DNA of 64,000 bases from Pegea sp. RAD2-039 (taxonomy: Eukaryota; Chordata; Thaliacea; Salpida; Salpidae). Positions 24,087 through 38,200 of this stretch are shown here, in pieces. Both the position numbers and the translations under genes were made by a program. Numbering within the stretch: the stretch's first letter is position 1; each line of letters begins with the position of its first letter. The notes beneath the pieces are model-generated. The model was given only the letters and a program-made list of their open reading frames with translations. It made no database searches and had not been told where the DNA came from. The stretch is from positions 124,001 through 188,000 of the forward strand of contig JAQGEQ010000048.1 of the NCBI GenBank assembly GCA_034620365.1. Direction: 5' to 3'.

Positions 24087-25469
24087 GATAAACTAATTGT
24101 TCTAAAGATTTTGCAAACTATAATAATTATTTTAATTAACTTACATTTAAGTTACATAACATACTTTTCAATTTTACATCACAAAAATTGGTCGTATAAG
24201 CTTATTATTTTAAATTATCTCAAAACGTTCGCAATTTTTTACATCTATTACTTTAACTTAAATAAAATCTACAATAATAATCTCTATAATAAAATCTATA
24301 ACATTTTACTCTATCATTTAAGCTACCGTTTTGTAATTTAACTACGCAATACATTTCTAGTATAGAATTATAAAACAAAGAAATTAAAAATAAGATCAAT
24401 TCACCAAAGATAACTTTGATGTCTATAAAATTCAACAATTAATTAATCTAAATTACTTTTAAATCCTTCTTTTATAATGATTTATACTAAGATTACAAAA
24501 TTGAATAATTATTCAAACTTTTAAGAAATCTTTTACTAACACTACATTATCAAAAATTTAGTTTTACAATTGTACATTGCAAATTAGGCTTACATTTGCA
24601 AAGGAGAAGTATTTGTTTAAAATTAACTTTGCTAAAATAGTTTAAAAGGTAGTGCTTTTTAAAAAGGACCATAAACTAAATAACAAAGAATAAAATACAT
24701 TTTGAATTTTTAACTAATAAACTATAAAGCAAAATGTGGGTGTTAAACAGGTGAATATATTAATAATATACTAGTATTATATCCTGTATTTATTTATTTC
24801 AATAAATGTGAAGGAGGGTGTCTGAAGAGAGCACCTTCCGCTAACACACATTCTTACAAATAATATCTATCAAGTATATATATATACTAAATCGACAATA
24901 TTAGTGTATAAAAATAGTGTATTTTCAACTATTTAATAATTAATATTTATTGGTTTTCTTTTTAAAATGGGATATATATAAGTAGAGTTATTAAGGTAAT
25001 GTGTATCTTCAATAATCCAAATAAGATAAAAGCAGATGACAAAAAAAAATAGTGAATAAAAGTCAGCATAACATTTTTGTACCACTAGGAGGTCAAGGTT
25101 TCATAGTAACCATCAACGCAAGCTAAATTTAAATGTTTAAAAGTTTACTTTTAGTAATTACAAAAAATAAGTTTATTTACATTTAGGATTTTAATGCTCA
25201 GGAAATAAACAAAAGAAATATTTTGATTTTTATATTATTCAATTAAATTTGTTTTTATGATTATAATGTTTATGTAGTTTAAACAGACATAATACTTCAC
25301 ATTTTAGAAAAAACAACCAACTTTGTTGACAAATATGGTCCAAACTAAATATATTTTCAGAATACCATTAAAAAAAGGTTTTAAAATTTAGAATTAAGAT
25401 AATAATACCAAAGTAAAAGTTGAAAGTTTTATATACTCCTATATAGTTAACAAATATTATTGTAATGAA
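24087..25469. other. Divergent intergenic region, connexin and dynein promoters
   Basis: Upstream DNA of both divergent genes. Very AT-rich, with a short GC-richer patch near 24810-24850. Frames at 24111-24341 (plus) and 24253-24438 (minus) are low-complexity I/L/N/Y-rich translations of AT-rich DNA and not genes. Confidence 0.5.
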
Positions 25470-28400
25470 ATGGCTCTGAATCAAGACCAGGAACTCCAGT
25501 CTTCACTCCATCTTCCTCAGATTAAAGTTGATCCTTCAAAAGAAAAAGCGAGATCATCAAAACAGACTGAATGGTATTTTATTTTCAGTACTAAACAAAA
25601 TCAATTTTTAATTTACTTTTCAATGAACATTTTAATTGCATGATCTTATATAAAATTTATTTCCAAAACTTTTGATGAAATTTTTTTAATTTTAGGGATG
25701 TACCAGAATGTGTTCATGAGCTACGTCGGAAAATGGATTATTCTATCAGTTACAATGGAAAACCTCATGATGAAGACATTGCTGAAATTTCTAAAGAAAT
25801 CCTTCATGCTATCAATCTCATACTCCAGCCATGTGATCAAAAAAATGTAAGAGATCCAAAAAATCATCTAAACTCCAAGTCAAATCCATTTAAAAAATTT
25901 AGGACTGGATTCAACTGAATAATCTCATTGAAGTTTGTATACAATACAAAGATTTCTTTTATGATGCCTCTTTTTATCAATATATTGAGAAACTTGTTTA
26001 TCGTTATCACGTAAGAAAGAAAAATTTAATGGATGTTCCTGTGTTAAAAAATTTAAGAAAAGTAAGTTGGTAAATTTTGTCATTGAAAATTAGAGTTTAA
26101 AACAAAGAAATGTTTTGTAGAAGTAGTTTATGTTACCAATTAAACAAAAATTAGCATATTATGTTTATAGGTTGTTGATGAAAGTAACTTTATAATCATT
26201 TCTAATTTTAAAGATTTTTCCTCAATCAACAGCATCTGCTGAAGCTAAATATGATAATAATATGTCGCTAGAAGTTCGAAAAAATAAATTTCCTAAAAAA
26301 TCTCTTCAAAAACTCAACACCAGTTACTCAGGTTACTAAATTATTTCAAAGATTTTCTTCTCTTTTTTTTCTATATGTCTCTTAGAAAATGAACACTAAA
26401 TTATAGTTTAAAATATTTTACAACATTGTAGTGACCGCAAGTAAAATGTTACCTGATGGAAAGAATCCTTATAAGCTGATACGTCTAGAAGATGAACCAA
26501 TAACATACATCGGTGAAGAACCTTTGACTTTTGAGAAATTACAGTTAGTTTTAAATTTGTTTCATAAAATTGACTATTTTGAACAGAGTTATTTTCAAAT
26601 TTGCCTGCAGTATTACATAAGTCAATTTAGAAGAGAAGCAAATAGTTTAACTCGATAATTATTTATAGAAACTCATTTGGGAATGTAGCAATTGATACAA
26701 TGGCAGTTGATACTTTTAACAAACCACAAATAAACAGCACAACAACAAAAGCAATGTCAGTTCAACTGCCACAAAGTGATACCAGTCAAAAAATCCCTAA
26801 TATCGAAAAGTAAGAGATTAAATATATAATTTTAAAGTTATTTACTTTTGTTGTTAAATTTAACAAAAGTTTCAATTAAGTTAATTTTTTTAAATCTAAT
26901 TAAATATATCTTAACTTATTTTGTTTTTTAGTTTTGATAATGTTACTAAAAGCTTCTGGGACCTTTCACCAAAACGCCCCAATAAAATTCATGAAACAAA
27001 GAATAAGGCAGTAAACAATAAAAAAGAAGGTTCGTTATTGAATATAACAGGATTGGAAGCTGTAGAGATATTTCTGAAGCACAGACATCTTCAAAAAACT
27101 AGATTTGTGTATCTCAATTATGCTCAGAATCGACATTACAGGTTTGCTTGAATCTTTTAACTTGTAACTAATTTGAGAACAGAGTTTAAGAATCAATTGT
27201 TTTTTCCACTCATATAACAACAACTACAAACTTATCAAAAGCTATTTTTTATCTTAGACCCTACGATTTGATATCAGTTAAACGTGAAGACGCCGATAGC
27301 GAGCATTTTGTATTTTCTTGCTTTGGAGTCATGCATGTCTCTGACAAAACGAAAGAACATGAAAGCATCACTTTAGCAGAATGGTTTCGATGTGCTTCTT
27401 TATGGAATATTGTTCATCGAATTCCTTTCTTCTCAGAGTTTCTAATACGCCGGGTATTAACCAGGTTTGCAGAACACAAAATTTCACATTTTCAATTCAT
27501 AAATTGTTTCTTCATCAAAAACCTTTTTATAAATTTCGATTATTAATGCAGATGGAGATCAAATGCTAGGAGTTCAGCTTTTAATAGATATCAGTCCCAG
27601 CTTTCTGAGAAACTTCTTTTTACAATCCCTATCTTTCGTCTAGCTTCTACTCATATATTCAGACTAATTAATGAACTTTCTCAAGTTACTTTCTTGCCAG
27701 CTAGGAGTCATATGAAAGATTCTTATCATCTCTTTTATTTAAAAAGAGATGTCCTCTCGTGAGTTTAAGTTAACAAAAGTCAATTTTGATACCCGTGGTA
27801 AAAATGTGATATTTTAGATCACAGATTGTCTCACAGAAACATGTATTTGCATTTTTTCGATGCTGTAATAAAGTTTTTGAAACAACTCGGCAATCTTGTT
27901 TCAATCAACTTCATCACTACAAGCAACAGGTTTCTCTTCTTAGCTCAACAATTTTTAAGAACAAAATCTATCCTTTCTCTACATGTTTTCTCTACAGAAA
28001 TCTTTCTTATTCTATCTGTTTGTAATTACATCGAGTTTTCTTTCAAGGTTACAGAAGATCGGCCTCTAAAAAACAATGAGTCTTTGTATTTGCAACGAAA
28101 AAAGCGAGAAGCAAGAATGAATAATTTAAAAGAAGCTCAAAAAACTTGTAAACATCTTAATCGTTTTCTAGCGATGGCTGAGCAAGCTATTCACTGCCAT
28201 CTTGTAGCTATTGCAAGAAAAGAAATTATGAGGTTTTAAACATCAATTTTGATTTTTTTTTTAAGTCAATATAAAACACTTTTCTTTCAATTCTTTTGTT
28301 TATGTTGTAAATGTAATTCATATTTCATAATTCAGTTTCGTCTATGGATTTGTTAGCAGATCTAAACAATTTTTATCAAAAAATAATCAAAACCAATTTG

Positions 28401-29277
28401 TCAATGTTATTACCAATTCAAAAATATCTACTTCAGAACCAGAGAGAAGTAAGTTTGTTAAATGAAGAATATTTCTGTTGATTTAAAAATTAAAGTTTTT
28501 TGTACAAAAAAAAAATATTTATAATTTTTTAGGTTTTCAGAATAATTATGAAGATTCAAACTTTGTTGCTGAAGTAAGATTTAACGAAAACACTCATCTA
28601 TTAGAAGTGATTCCTTCTGTTGAAGAGTACGTCTTTTATTCAAAGTTGACATATAGTTTGAAAAATTAAATAAATCTTTTTTACATATTTTAGATTTGTT
28701 GAACAAATCAAGACGTCGACAAACAATTTGTTTAATATTTTTTGTGATCATACCACCAACACTGATACTTCAGTTTCTAAAGTGAAGAAAGAACAGGTTG
28801 CTGAAGTTGTTGAAGAGAGTTCATCTTCATCTTCAGCTCATTCATTCGATGTTTCTGATGTTGAACGGAATCAACCAGTTGGTTCAAAATTTGAAGATAA
28901 TCAAAAAAAAGTTTAAAAATTTTACTCTTTAGGAAGATAACCCTTCACTTTCAGTAAATGAAGACAAAGACACATCTGGACACGAACTATTTTACGGTAT
29001 CTTTATTTTAGATGTTTTTCATTTCATAATCAGATGTAATTAGATCATAGCTGAAGAAATACTTCAAATTGAGACTTCTTTTGCAGATTCATTCCCAACA
29101 CAAGTGCCCCTACAAGATATTGTGACCAAGTCTAAAGATGATTTAGGGATGCTAACTCCCGATATTGTAAAGATGACTGCCCCAATGGGTTTGGTTGTTG
29201 AAGGTCAAGAAATTATGACTGAATTCAGATCGATTGATCGCGAAAAATTTTGGCTTCAACTCACCACTGACCCGGAT
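25470..29277 (+). other. Dynein heavy chain: N-terminal tail exons
   Basis: Sixteen exons that keep frame: 25470-25573, 25696-25846, 25903-26061, 26214-26331, 26432-26543, 26669-26809, 26932-27141, 27258-27464, 27552-27758, 27818-27929, 28048-28232, 28336-28448, 28533-28626, 28694-28910, 28933-28996 and 29087-29277. The segment with RPYDLISV, FSCFGVMHVS, LAEWFRCASLW and IPFFSEFLIRR is the conserved tail region of monomeric-type axonemal heavy chains. Exon 28694-28910 carries a serine-rich patch (EESSSSSSAHS) that looks disordered. Confidence 0.8.
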
Positions 29278-32200
29278 GTAAATGATTTTCTATTTCAGCT
29301 CGTAATTTGACGACAAAATCTTTTATTGATAGATCTCAACTGCTATCACTAACTGTGATACGATATTAGAGACTACTCAACAAGAAGCCACAAATTATTG
29401 CAAAGATTTAAACTCCTGGTTACAAGAGGTTCGAAAATTAACCAAAAAATGGAGTAAACAAAAGCTAAAAGAAATTCGACAAAATTCTACACCGGGAGTG
29501 AAAAATCTTCTCAGTAAGCTCAAACTGTGGATTGAAAAAGTAATTTCTATGAATAAGATTAGTTAGTTTGCTTCAATTATCATTTGCAGGTGAAAGACTT
29601 AAATCCGCATGCAGTTTGTGGTAAAAACATCCTGAGATTAAATCATCCTCAGCTTTATGATCTATTATGCCCAGCACTAAAGAAAATCAACGAAGAAGTA
29701 ATTGAAATGGTTAGTTTTCGATTTCATCTTCAGATATTTCCAAAATTCTTTCATTAAAGAACTTTTTCGTTGTTTAAAATTGTTTTTCATGAAAGGTGTT
29801 GTTTGATACAACAAAACTTACAAATGAAACCACCCAGGAAATGATCAATGTCATCAAGTTATTATCTAACAAGCAAACAGAAATGAAACTGTTTGCTGAT
29901 TATGCAGCTCAAGTACAGACTTCATTTAAACGTAAAGTTGAGTTGAAATCTAAATGCTTGAACATCAAGTGAGTTGTATCCTCTACATCAAATCCAGTTT
30001 CTTCTTCGGATTTTTTCATCTGAAGAAAGATGCTAATATGTCTAATGTCAACAGAGAGAATTGGAACATCATTGTAGACTTCTATCGACCTCTGACTCAG
30101 TTGGAACAACAAGAAGTTGATCAAATGGATGAAGCCTGGGAAACATATCTGAAAAAAGTAAGAACTCTCATATGTGGCATCATTCACTTCATTTAATTCA
30201 CTGAATTTTACAGTTAGAAGAAGGAGATGAGTTTATAGCTCTTCAGAAACCGATAGTGTTAGATCAGCTTGATGAAAAAGTTGAGAAACTTACAAAGAAA
30301 GCCTGTGAGATTATTGAAGAAGGTATTCAAGGAATACCTCTTGACCCAGAATCAGATTCTAAAAAGGTTCTTTCAATTTTGATTTGATAATTAATTCAAA
30401 TCTTTATCTAAATAATCTTCAGGTGATTTCTAAACTTTTGGATTGTATGAATAAAGTTCGAAAAGTTAATGAGAGTTTTGAGGAACTAGACGACTTCAAA
30501 CGAACCATTTATGGCGAGAGTTGTAATTTTCAGCAAGTCAAGAAAGCTGTAAATGATTTGAATCAGAGACTTAGTCTCTGGCAATCAATTAGTTCGTCTG
30601 AAGCTATAATCGAGACATGGAAAGGAATGTCTGTCAAGTAATTGTTTCCCTTCATAACAAACTTTCGAATATATTCCACTAAAAACTATAATTCAGGAAG
30701 TTCAATCCTCATGCAGCGATTGAGAAAGTCTTTGGTTGGCAAAAGATAGTTGAAGATCTTTCACAATATCTTCCAGTCGAAGATGCTGTACTTGTTAACT
30801 GGTGTGAGGTTAGATCCTCATCAATTCTTCATCCAATAACTTTTCTTCTTGAAAATTAAGCGGATTGAAAATCTTCTTCTCGATCTTCCTTCCTTATGTC
30901 AAATTGCAAGTGAAGCAATCCGTTTCAGACATTGGGAAGAGATCTTTGTTGCCCTGGACACAAAACTTGATGCTGAAAGCGATTTGATTGTAGTTGATGA
31001 TCTTCTTAAATGTAATTTGTTTGAACATTCAAAAGCAATTAACAATGTGAGATTTCAAATCAAATATTTGGAAATATTTGCTCATCACTTCATCATTTTA
31101 TCTAGATTTATTGTCGAGCTTGGGCTGAATACACACTCGAGCAGAAACTGAATAATGTAAAAAAGTTTTGGGAAGAAAGACAATTTCATTTAGCCAAATA
31201 CATCTATATTGTCAAAACTATCAGTTATGAACTACCAAGCAAACTACCAAATGACGAAAGAATTATCGAAAAAGTTTGTTGAACTCTTAGTAGCGTTCTC
31301 GACTAGTTACGTCATCAGCAGCTGTATTTATCTCGATCTTCTGTTTCTAACAAATCTTTTCGTACAGGAAGTAGACAGCGGAACTTATGTTATGGTAGAA
31401 CTGGAGAATTTGTTTAATGATCTAACAGAATGTCAAGTTTCCTTACATTTGCTTCTGCATTCTAAACATGGGGTTGAAATACGACCAAAAGCTAAAATAT
31501 GGAACGATACTTTGCACCAGGTGCTACCATCTTTCAAAAAACAACTTGATTTATCATCTAGACTCTTTTTAACAATTACTTCATCTTTAGTTGAGTGAAA
31601 TCTTCAATTTGTGGCTGTTTTGTCAAAATAATTGGGCATATTTGAATCGAGTATTTAATGGAGAACCCCAGTTAACATCTTCACATCTTAATGATCTTAG
31701 AGATCAGTTTCTGGAAGCAGATAAGCTTTATCGCGATTTTATGCAAACGATAAGTAAAGACCCAAAAGTTTTATCAGTTTTATCAAGGTAGATGTCGCTT
31801 GTTGATGTCAGTAAATTGGTAGAGTTGTTGATCAGATTATACGGACAAAAAGGATGGAGAGAGTTACAGGGCGAACCCCTGCGGAAGCATCTGCAGAAAT
31901 GTGTACAAATACAAGAGAAGATCCTGTCTGAAATCTCTTTTATCTTAGATGAGTTTAGATCTTCATTTCCGAGGTTGGAACTGAAATTGACAAATCATTG
32001 AACAGCTTTCGCTTAAATTAGTATTTTTCTAAATTCTGTAAAGACTTTTCTACCTGAGTGATGATTCCTGCATCCGATTATTAGGAGTTTCAAGACAGCC
32101 TTCTGAATTAGTTCCTTATATTCGGGAATGCTTCAATGGTGTTACTTCAGTTCATTATCAAATTCCTAAAGATTACTCTCAAAATATTACTGATATTGAT

Positions 32201-35200
32201 CTATATTCTGATAAGTAAGCAGAACAATTTCAAATTTTATCAAATAGTCACAAAATAAAACTTTTGTAGACTGATAGCGACTCATTTGATTGGTTCATAT
32301 CATGAATCTTTACCAATCAAACCAGTTGAAGCTGGTGACTCATTAGTTTGTTTAAATCAAATTGAAGAAAATATGAGAGAATCGATCTACAAACTGCTAC
32401 AAGAAGCAATTACTGAGCGGTTGTTAAACTGTGAGTAAATGATAAAATCATTTCATTGAACAACTTTAATATTTTTTTCAGTAAATCAAGAAGAAATCTC
32501 TGAAGTTTTTGATGATTTCACCAATTTAATAAAAGAAGATTTAGATACTCATCAGTTTAAGTAAGAGTTGTACAGTTGTAACCAAATTAACTGATTGATT
32601 ATTACTTACAGTCACTGGTTGCTACGTTATCCAAGTCAGGTTCTGTTGCTATGTAATGATATCGTTTTGTTTAGACGATTAGCAGATATAATTGATCATG
32701 GTCAACCTAAATATGATTATTATGCTTTAGTTAAAGAAATTGGACAAAATATACAATCTTACAGGTAAAAGACATCAATTATTTTGTTGAAGACAAATTA
32801 TTTGCTTATAATACTCGTTTGATGTATATTCTAATTATGGTCTGAAAATTGAGAGTTTAATTAATTTGAATAAATTTGTTTGTTTTAGTTCTCTCTACAA
32901 CGAATGTTCTGAAAAACATGAGACTTTGATAATGGAATCAAGATTATCGGCGATCACCTCACAGTTAATAGTACAAGCTTGTCATCATAGGGACATTGTG
33001 AATAAGTTGATGTCTAGTAATTGTTCATCTAAAACATCTTATGAATGGCAAACTATTATCAAGTAAAAAGTTGTTCTTCCGAAATTTCAGTTTAAAAATC
33101 AATTTTTTTGTAGACCTTCAATTCGAATAAAAAACTTTCTTCCTTTGAAACTAAGGATGCCAGAAAATTCCAGTTTGTTTGATGAAAGTATTTCAAAGAA
33201 GATAGAGGTTGAGGAATGTTACATTGAACATATGGGAGAAAATGACAGATATGGTTACGAGTTCCAAACCCTACTTCAAGGAAAGAGCTCAAAGTCGAGT
33301 TACTCGGCAACTGTGATTACTCCATCAGTAGAAAAGTCGTTTTTATTTGAAGGTCTTTTTTGCTTCCTATAAAACTGGTCGTTTTTAGATGTATGTTTGG
33401 AACGATTGTAGCTCTGAGAGCAGGTATTTGTGGAGGGGTTTCTGGTTGTTCTGGAATTGGAAAAACAACTGTTGTAAAAGAACTATCGCGTTTGTATGGT
33501 CGTATATTAATCGACTTTAACTGTACAAAGGACAGTGTTACATCAGTTATTAACAAGTTCATTCACCAGTTTGTAAACAATCTATAAGAATCTTTAAACG
33601 TCGTATTTTCAGGTGTTTGATTGGTGCAGTCGAAACTGGTGCTTGGGTTTGCTTCGATCATGCAGAACTCCTTCCTCCTCAAACTCTAAGCATTCTTTCT
33701 CAAAAAATCCAAGAAGTCTTAAGATCTGTTTCCATGGCTGCTGCAAAGCCAAGTACAGCTCACTGCACCAGAGGAGTTTGCTATAAGAATCCTTTGAAGG
33801 TTTCTTTCATGATTCTTATTTAAACTGAAATTGAAGCGATTTACTTCAGAAAACTTCATCGATACTTAGTCTAAGACCTGATAAGATGACTCCATATGAT
33901 TCCAAACTGTATGATGCAAAAGAAAGTGTTCATGTAAAATCTTTTGATGATGAATGGCTGAGCAAAAAGGGTCTTCATCAATCAGACTGTCATAAGAAGA
34001 AGGACAAAGAGTATTTTCCTTCGTTGTTGGGAAATATCTTTTTCAATGGAGACCTCATCCCAGTCAGAAACGGATTTGGATTCTTATTCAACTTCACAAC
34101 CACAGATGGGTTCGAAGATTTTTATTGACTCTTTAGATAAGCTGCATCATTTAGTTGAAAGATTCAGATTTTAAAGAAGTTAACAACTTTCCAGATTCCT
34201 CTCAAAGTTACCAGAAAATATGAAGATGATGTTTAGATCGACAACACTGATCCAACCTGACCTTGATAAGCTAGCTGAGGTTACCTCCATTCAATAATCC
34301 TTGAAAGATATTTTGATGAAATATTTCAGGTTTGGTTGCTGGCATCTGGTTTTGTGGATGCAGCGAGACTCGCAAAGAAGCTTGTCTTCGCTTTTCGAAT
34401 TCTTCTTGCAAATTCCGCTCAAATTGAAAACTTTGATCTCAACAGAAATGTAAGATCCTGAGATTCTATAAATCAAACATCCAATTCGATCTTTTCTTCA
34501 GCCCAATAAAGAGTTTGCAACGATTCGTGAAATTATTCGAGTCGCTTCTCTCATGATTCCTAATGCAAAGCGAAATGACGCTCTGAGAACGCGAAAAAAC
34601 GAAATGTTCTCGCGTCCTTTGCTCAGCAGGAGACTATCTTTATCCTCTATCCATTCCTCTTCTTCATCTGATGTTGCAAGCTCAGTGAGTCGTGCATCGA
34701 GTCGAAGATCAGAACTAATTTTATTGAGTCAATTAGAGGAACAAGTCATTGCTGATGCTATTTTAGTTTCGTTTACTCCAAAATTCGGATTGTGAGTTGA
34801 AAATGTTGATAAATTTTCAAAAATCTTTTTTGTTAGAGAGTCTCAAATATCATCTTAAAGTTTTAACTTCAATTATTCTTAGTGGGAACCCTGTAGTGAA
34901 GATTACAGAAATACTTAGAAGTGTATTTTCAGTGAATCCCTCTGCAGAGTTTACTCGTAATCATCAAACAAATCTACAAGGTTCATTTGATTCTAGATTT
35001 CTTAATCGTTTCAATTCCTTAAAACTGTTTCTCATGTTTGCATATAAATCTGCTGAAATTACTTTTTAAAGAAATTAAATCATTTGATTGTTTCAGATGC
35101 TATAAGATCTCAAATGCAAGCTGACGGACTTTATCCATCTCCAAAATGGATTGAAAAAGCTTCTGAACTCTTCTTCCTACTCCAAAATAGTCAATCAGTC

Positions 35201-38200
35201 ATATTAACTGGTACAGCTGGTAGCGGAAAAACCTCTCTATACAGGTGAGTATCTTGTTTGTAATTTTGTAACTCACTGATTTATTTTTTTATTAGAACAC
35301 TTGCCAAAGCTTTTAACAGCTTAAGTTTAGATGTTCTTACTAAACGAGCACTAAATACTCAAGAGCATCAAAATAAAGATGTGGTTAACTTTGTAAACAG
35401 TCTTTCAAAAATAACAAGTACTCATAACATTAAGGTTGATAAATAAATCGAAAAATATAATTTTTTGATAGCATTTCGTGAATTTTGAAAATCGTTTTAA
35501 AATTGTGAACGTTTTCAGGAAAAGGATAATTTGATTGAAAAACTTCAAAATACTCGTCAAGTTACAAAGTTGACTTTGAAAGCAATTTATGATCGATTTA
35601 ATATCAAAGAGATTCCAAGTAATACTCGAATCACTTTACTGATAAATTACAAAATTTGTTTCCGTTTTGTAGCTGGACTAACTGATTTAGGAACACAACC
35701 CAATTACTGTCAGGAACTTAACGTCAATATCTCTGTTATCTTTCCTAATTCTCACACTCTCAATGATTTATATGGATATTATCCAGAAAATAACAAGAAC
35801 TGGAAAGAAGGTAACAACTCCTAATAACCAGTTGAATTACAAATTAGATGGAATCATCTGACTTTTTAGGAGTTTTAAGCAGATATCTGAAGTTTGCTGA
35901 CTCTGATACCAAAAAAGTTTACCCGACACAAAGATACTTTAAAAATAATTTAAACCCAGACTCTCATTTGTGTCCTAAATATACGTGAGTGATTTGAGGT
36001 GAAGATGACTTCAACTAACAAGTTGCTTATCAGGTTACATAGATGGTTGGTGCTTGATGGTGATTTATGTCATCGATGGATCGACGGAATAATTTCATCT
36101 TTTCATGGAATGACATCAAAAAAATTGAATAATTTAAGTCGATTGGATTTTCCTTCAAAATCAAATATCATTTTTGAAACTGGTTGTTTAACATCTGCAT
36201 CACCTGCAATTATATCACAGTAATGATCATAGAAATGACTTCTTCATCTCATCACCACCACTATCTCTTAGATGTGCTGTTCTATTAATGGATGTTCCTC
36301 ACTTGTGGCGGATTAAAGCTGATGCTTGGTTAGATTCAGCTTATTCCAAATATCGAATCGCAAAACACACGACTCAAATATGGAGGGAGGTATTTTATGA
36401 GCTGATCCCACCAACGATTGATTTTCTTTCAACTCTGTCATCTGTTGTATCTAAAAGTCCTCTCACTCAAAACGTCAGTTCCTCTTGGATTTTATTGAAT
36501 ATTTCGACTGGTTTATTTTTGCTGGTTTTATTTTAGGTTTCTACTCAAAGTTGCCATGGTGTTCACGAGATCACTTCCTTTTTAGATTTGTTTCATGCTT
36601 GTTTAGAAACTTTTGATCTTAATAGATATAATGGAGCTGCTATAGATGATACTTCAAATGCTATTAATCAAAAGTAACTACTTCCACGAAGTTTCAAAAA
36701 TATCAATTTGTTGTTTTGTTTTTTAGAGATTATCTTAAGGCTGGCTCTGATCGCAGTAATTTGAAAATGTCGAAAAAAATCAGTTTTGTTTCGATTAGTG
36801 TAATGGCTGACAAGCAAATACCTTTTAAAACTCATACAATTACCATTCATCTTCTTCTCTTCTCACTTGTGTGGTCATTTGGGGGTTCTCTTTCTTCATA
36901 TAATCAGTTAAAATTTGATAATTTTTTAAGAAAAGAAATTGACGGATTAAGGTGAAATAATTTTTGTTAAAATATCTGAAATATAAACTTAAATAATTTC
37001 ATCTTTTTTTAGAGGAATTAGAGAACGTTTTCCGAATGAAGAAACAATTTTTGATTACTTTTTTGACAAAGACCAGCTGAAGTTTCTTACTTGGGATTGT
37101 AAAAATGCTTTAATCAGAGACTCAAACTCCACTTACACTAATCTTGTTGCAGTAGGTCACATTTTGATTAATTTTATGATAAAATATTTTAAGAATATCG
37201 AGTTAATACTTTGATTTAATTCTATAAACCTTCAAACAGTAAATTTTGATTTTTTACTCAGAATGAAAGATATTTCCATTTAAGTTCATTGCTGTTAAAC
37301 TTTCAAAAATCTGTGATGATTTTTGGGGAAACAGGATGCGGAAAGAGCAGTTTCGTTGACAACAAGCTCTTAGAGTCTTTTGAACTTAATAAAATTCAAA
37401 TGTCACCAGGTTACATTTCTACCTCTATTCGAATAGCTTAAATATCCTGTTTGATTTAGGATTGAGACCGAGTCAAATGCAACAAATTATTGAAAAAAAA
37501 GCGTCTCCAACATTCCAGCAACACAACCTCGGTCTAATGGCTCATCCTAATACTATTTTGGCTGAGACGGGTGCAGACAAGAAGTTATCTTTATTTTTTC
37601 TCGATGATTTATCATTTACTGGAAAACTTGATGAGACTAACTATGAAGTTTATCAACCCAACCTTGAAATACTTCGTCAGGTGAGCTAAACTTTCAACCA
37701 ATCTCTATTTGCTTGAAGCAACTTTCTATTTTGAAACGAAACTTCTGATCTTCAGTTGATCAGCACCAATGAAGTCTATGATGAAGAAAGATTGATTTAC
37801 AAATCTCTTGAAAGTGATTTGGTGTTTCTAGCGACGGTTACGAGTCCCGGGAAAACTGGATCAGGGTTTTATCAGTCTAGGCATCCAGTACCATCTCGTC
37901 TTCTTAGACACTTTTTCCTTCTTAACATGATTGAGGTTGTTTTAAAACTCGCTTGGTTCATATTAAACTACTTTCAATCTGGTTTCAGCCCACCCGTGAT
38001 ATGCTAGTAAGAATTTATTACGAGCAAATACATTCGTGGATTGAAGAATTTCCAGTTAATTCGTTGCGACGAAGCTTTGAGTTGGGTCAGGTAAGTTGGC
38101 CACAAAGTTTCACTTTTAATCCTGAATCTTCTTCTTCGGTTAGATTCTAATTGAAGCAACTCATGAACTGTATGAACGAGTCAGCGACATTTTCAAGCCA

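Noticed and set aside
24111-24341. 76-codon plus-strand frame between connexin and dynein
   Set aside because: Almost only I, L, N and Y; typical of AT-rich non-coding sequence.
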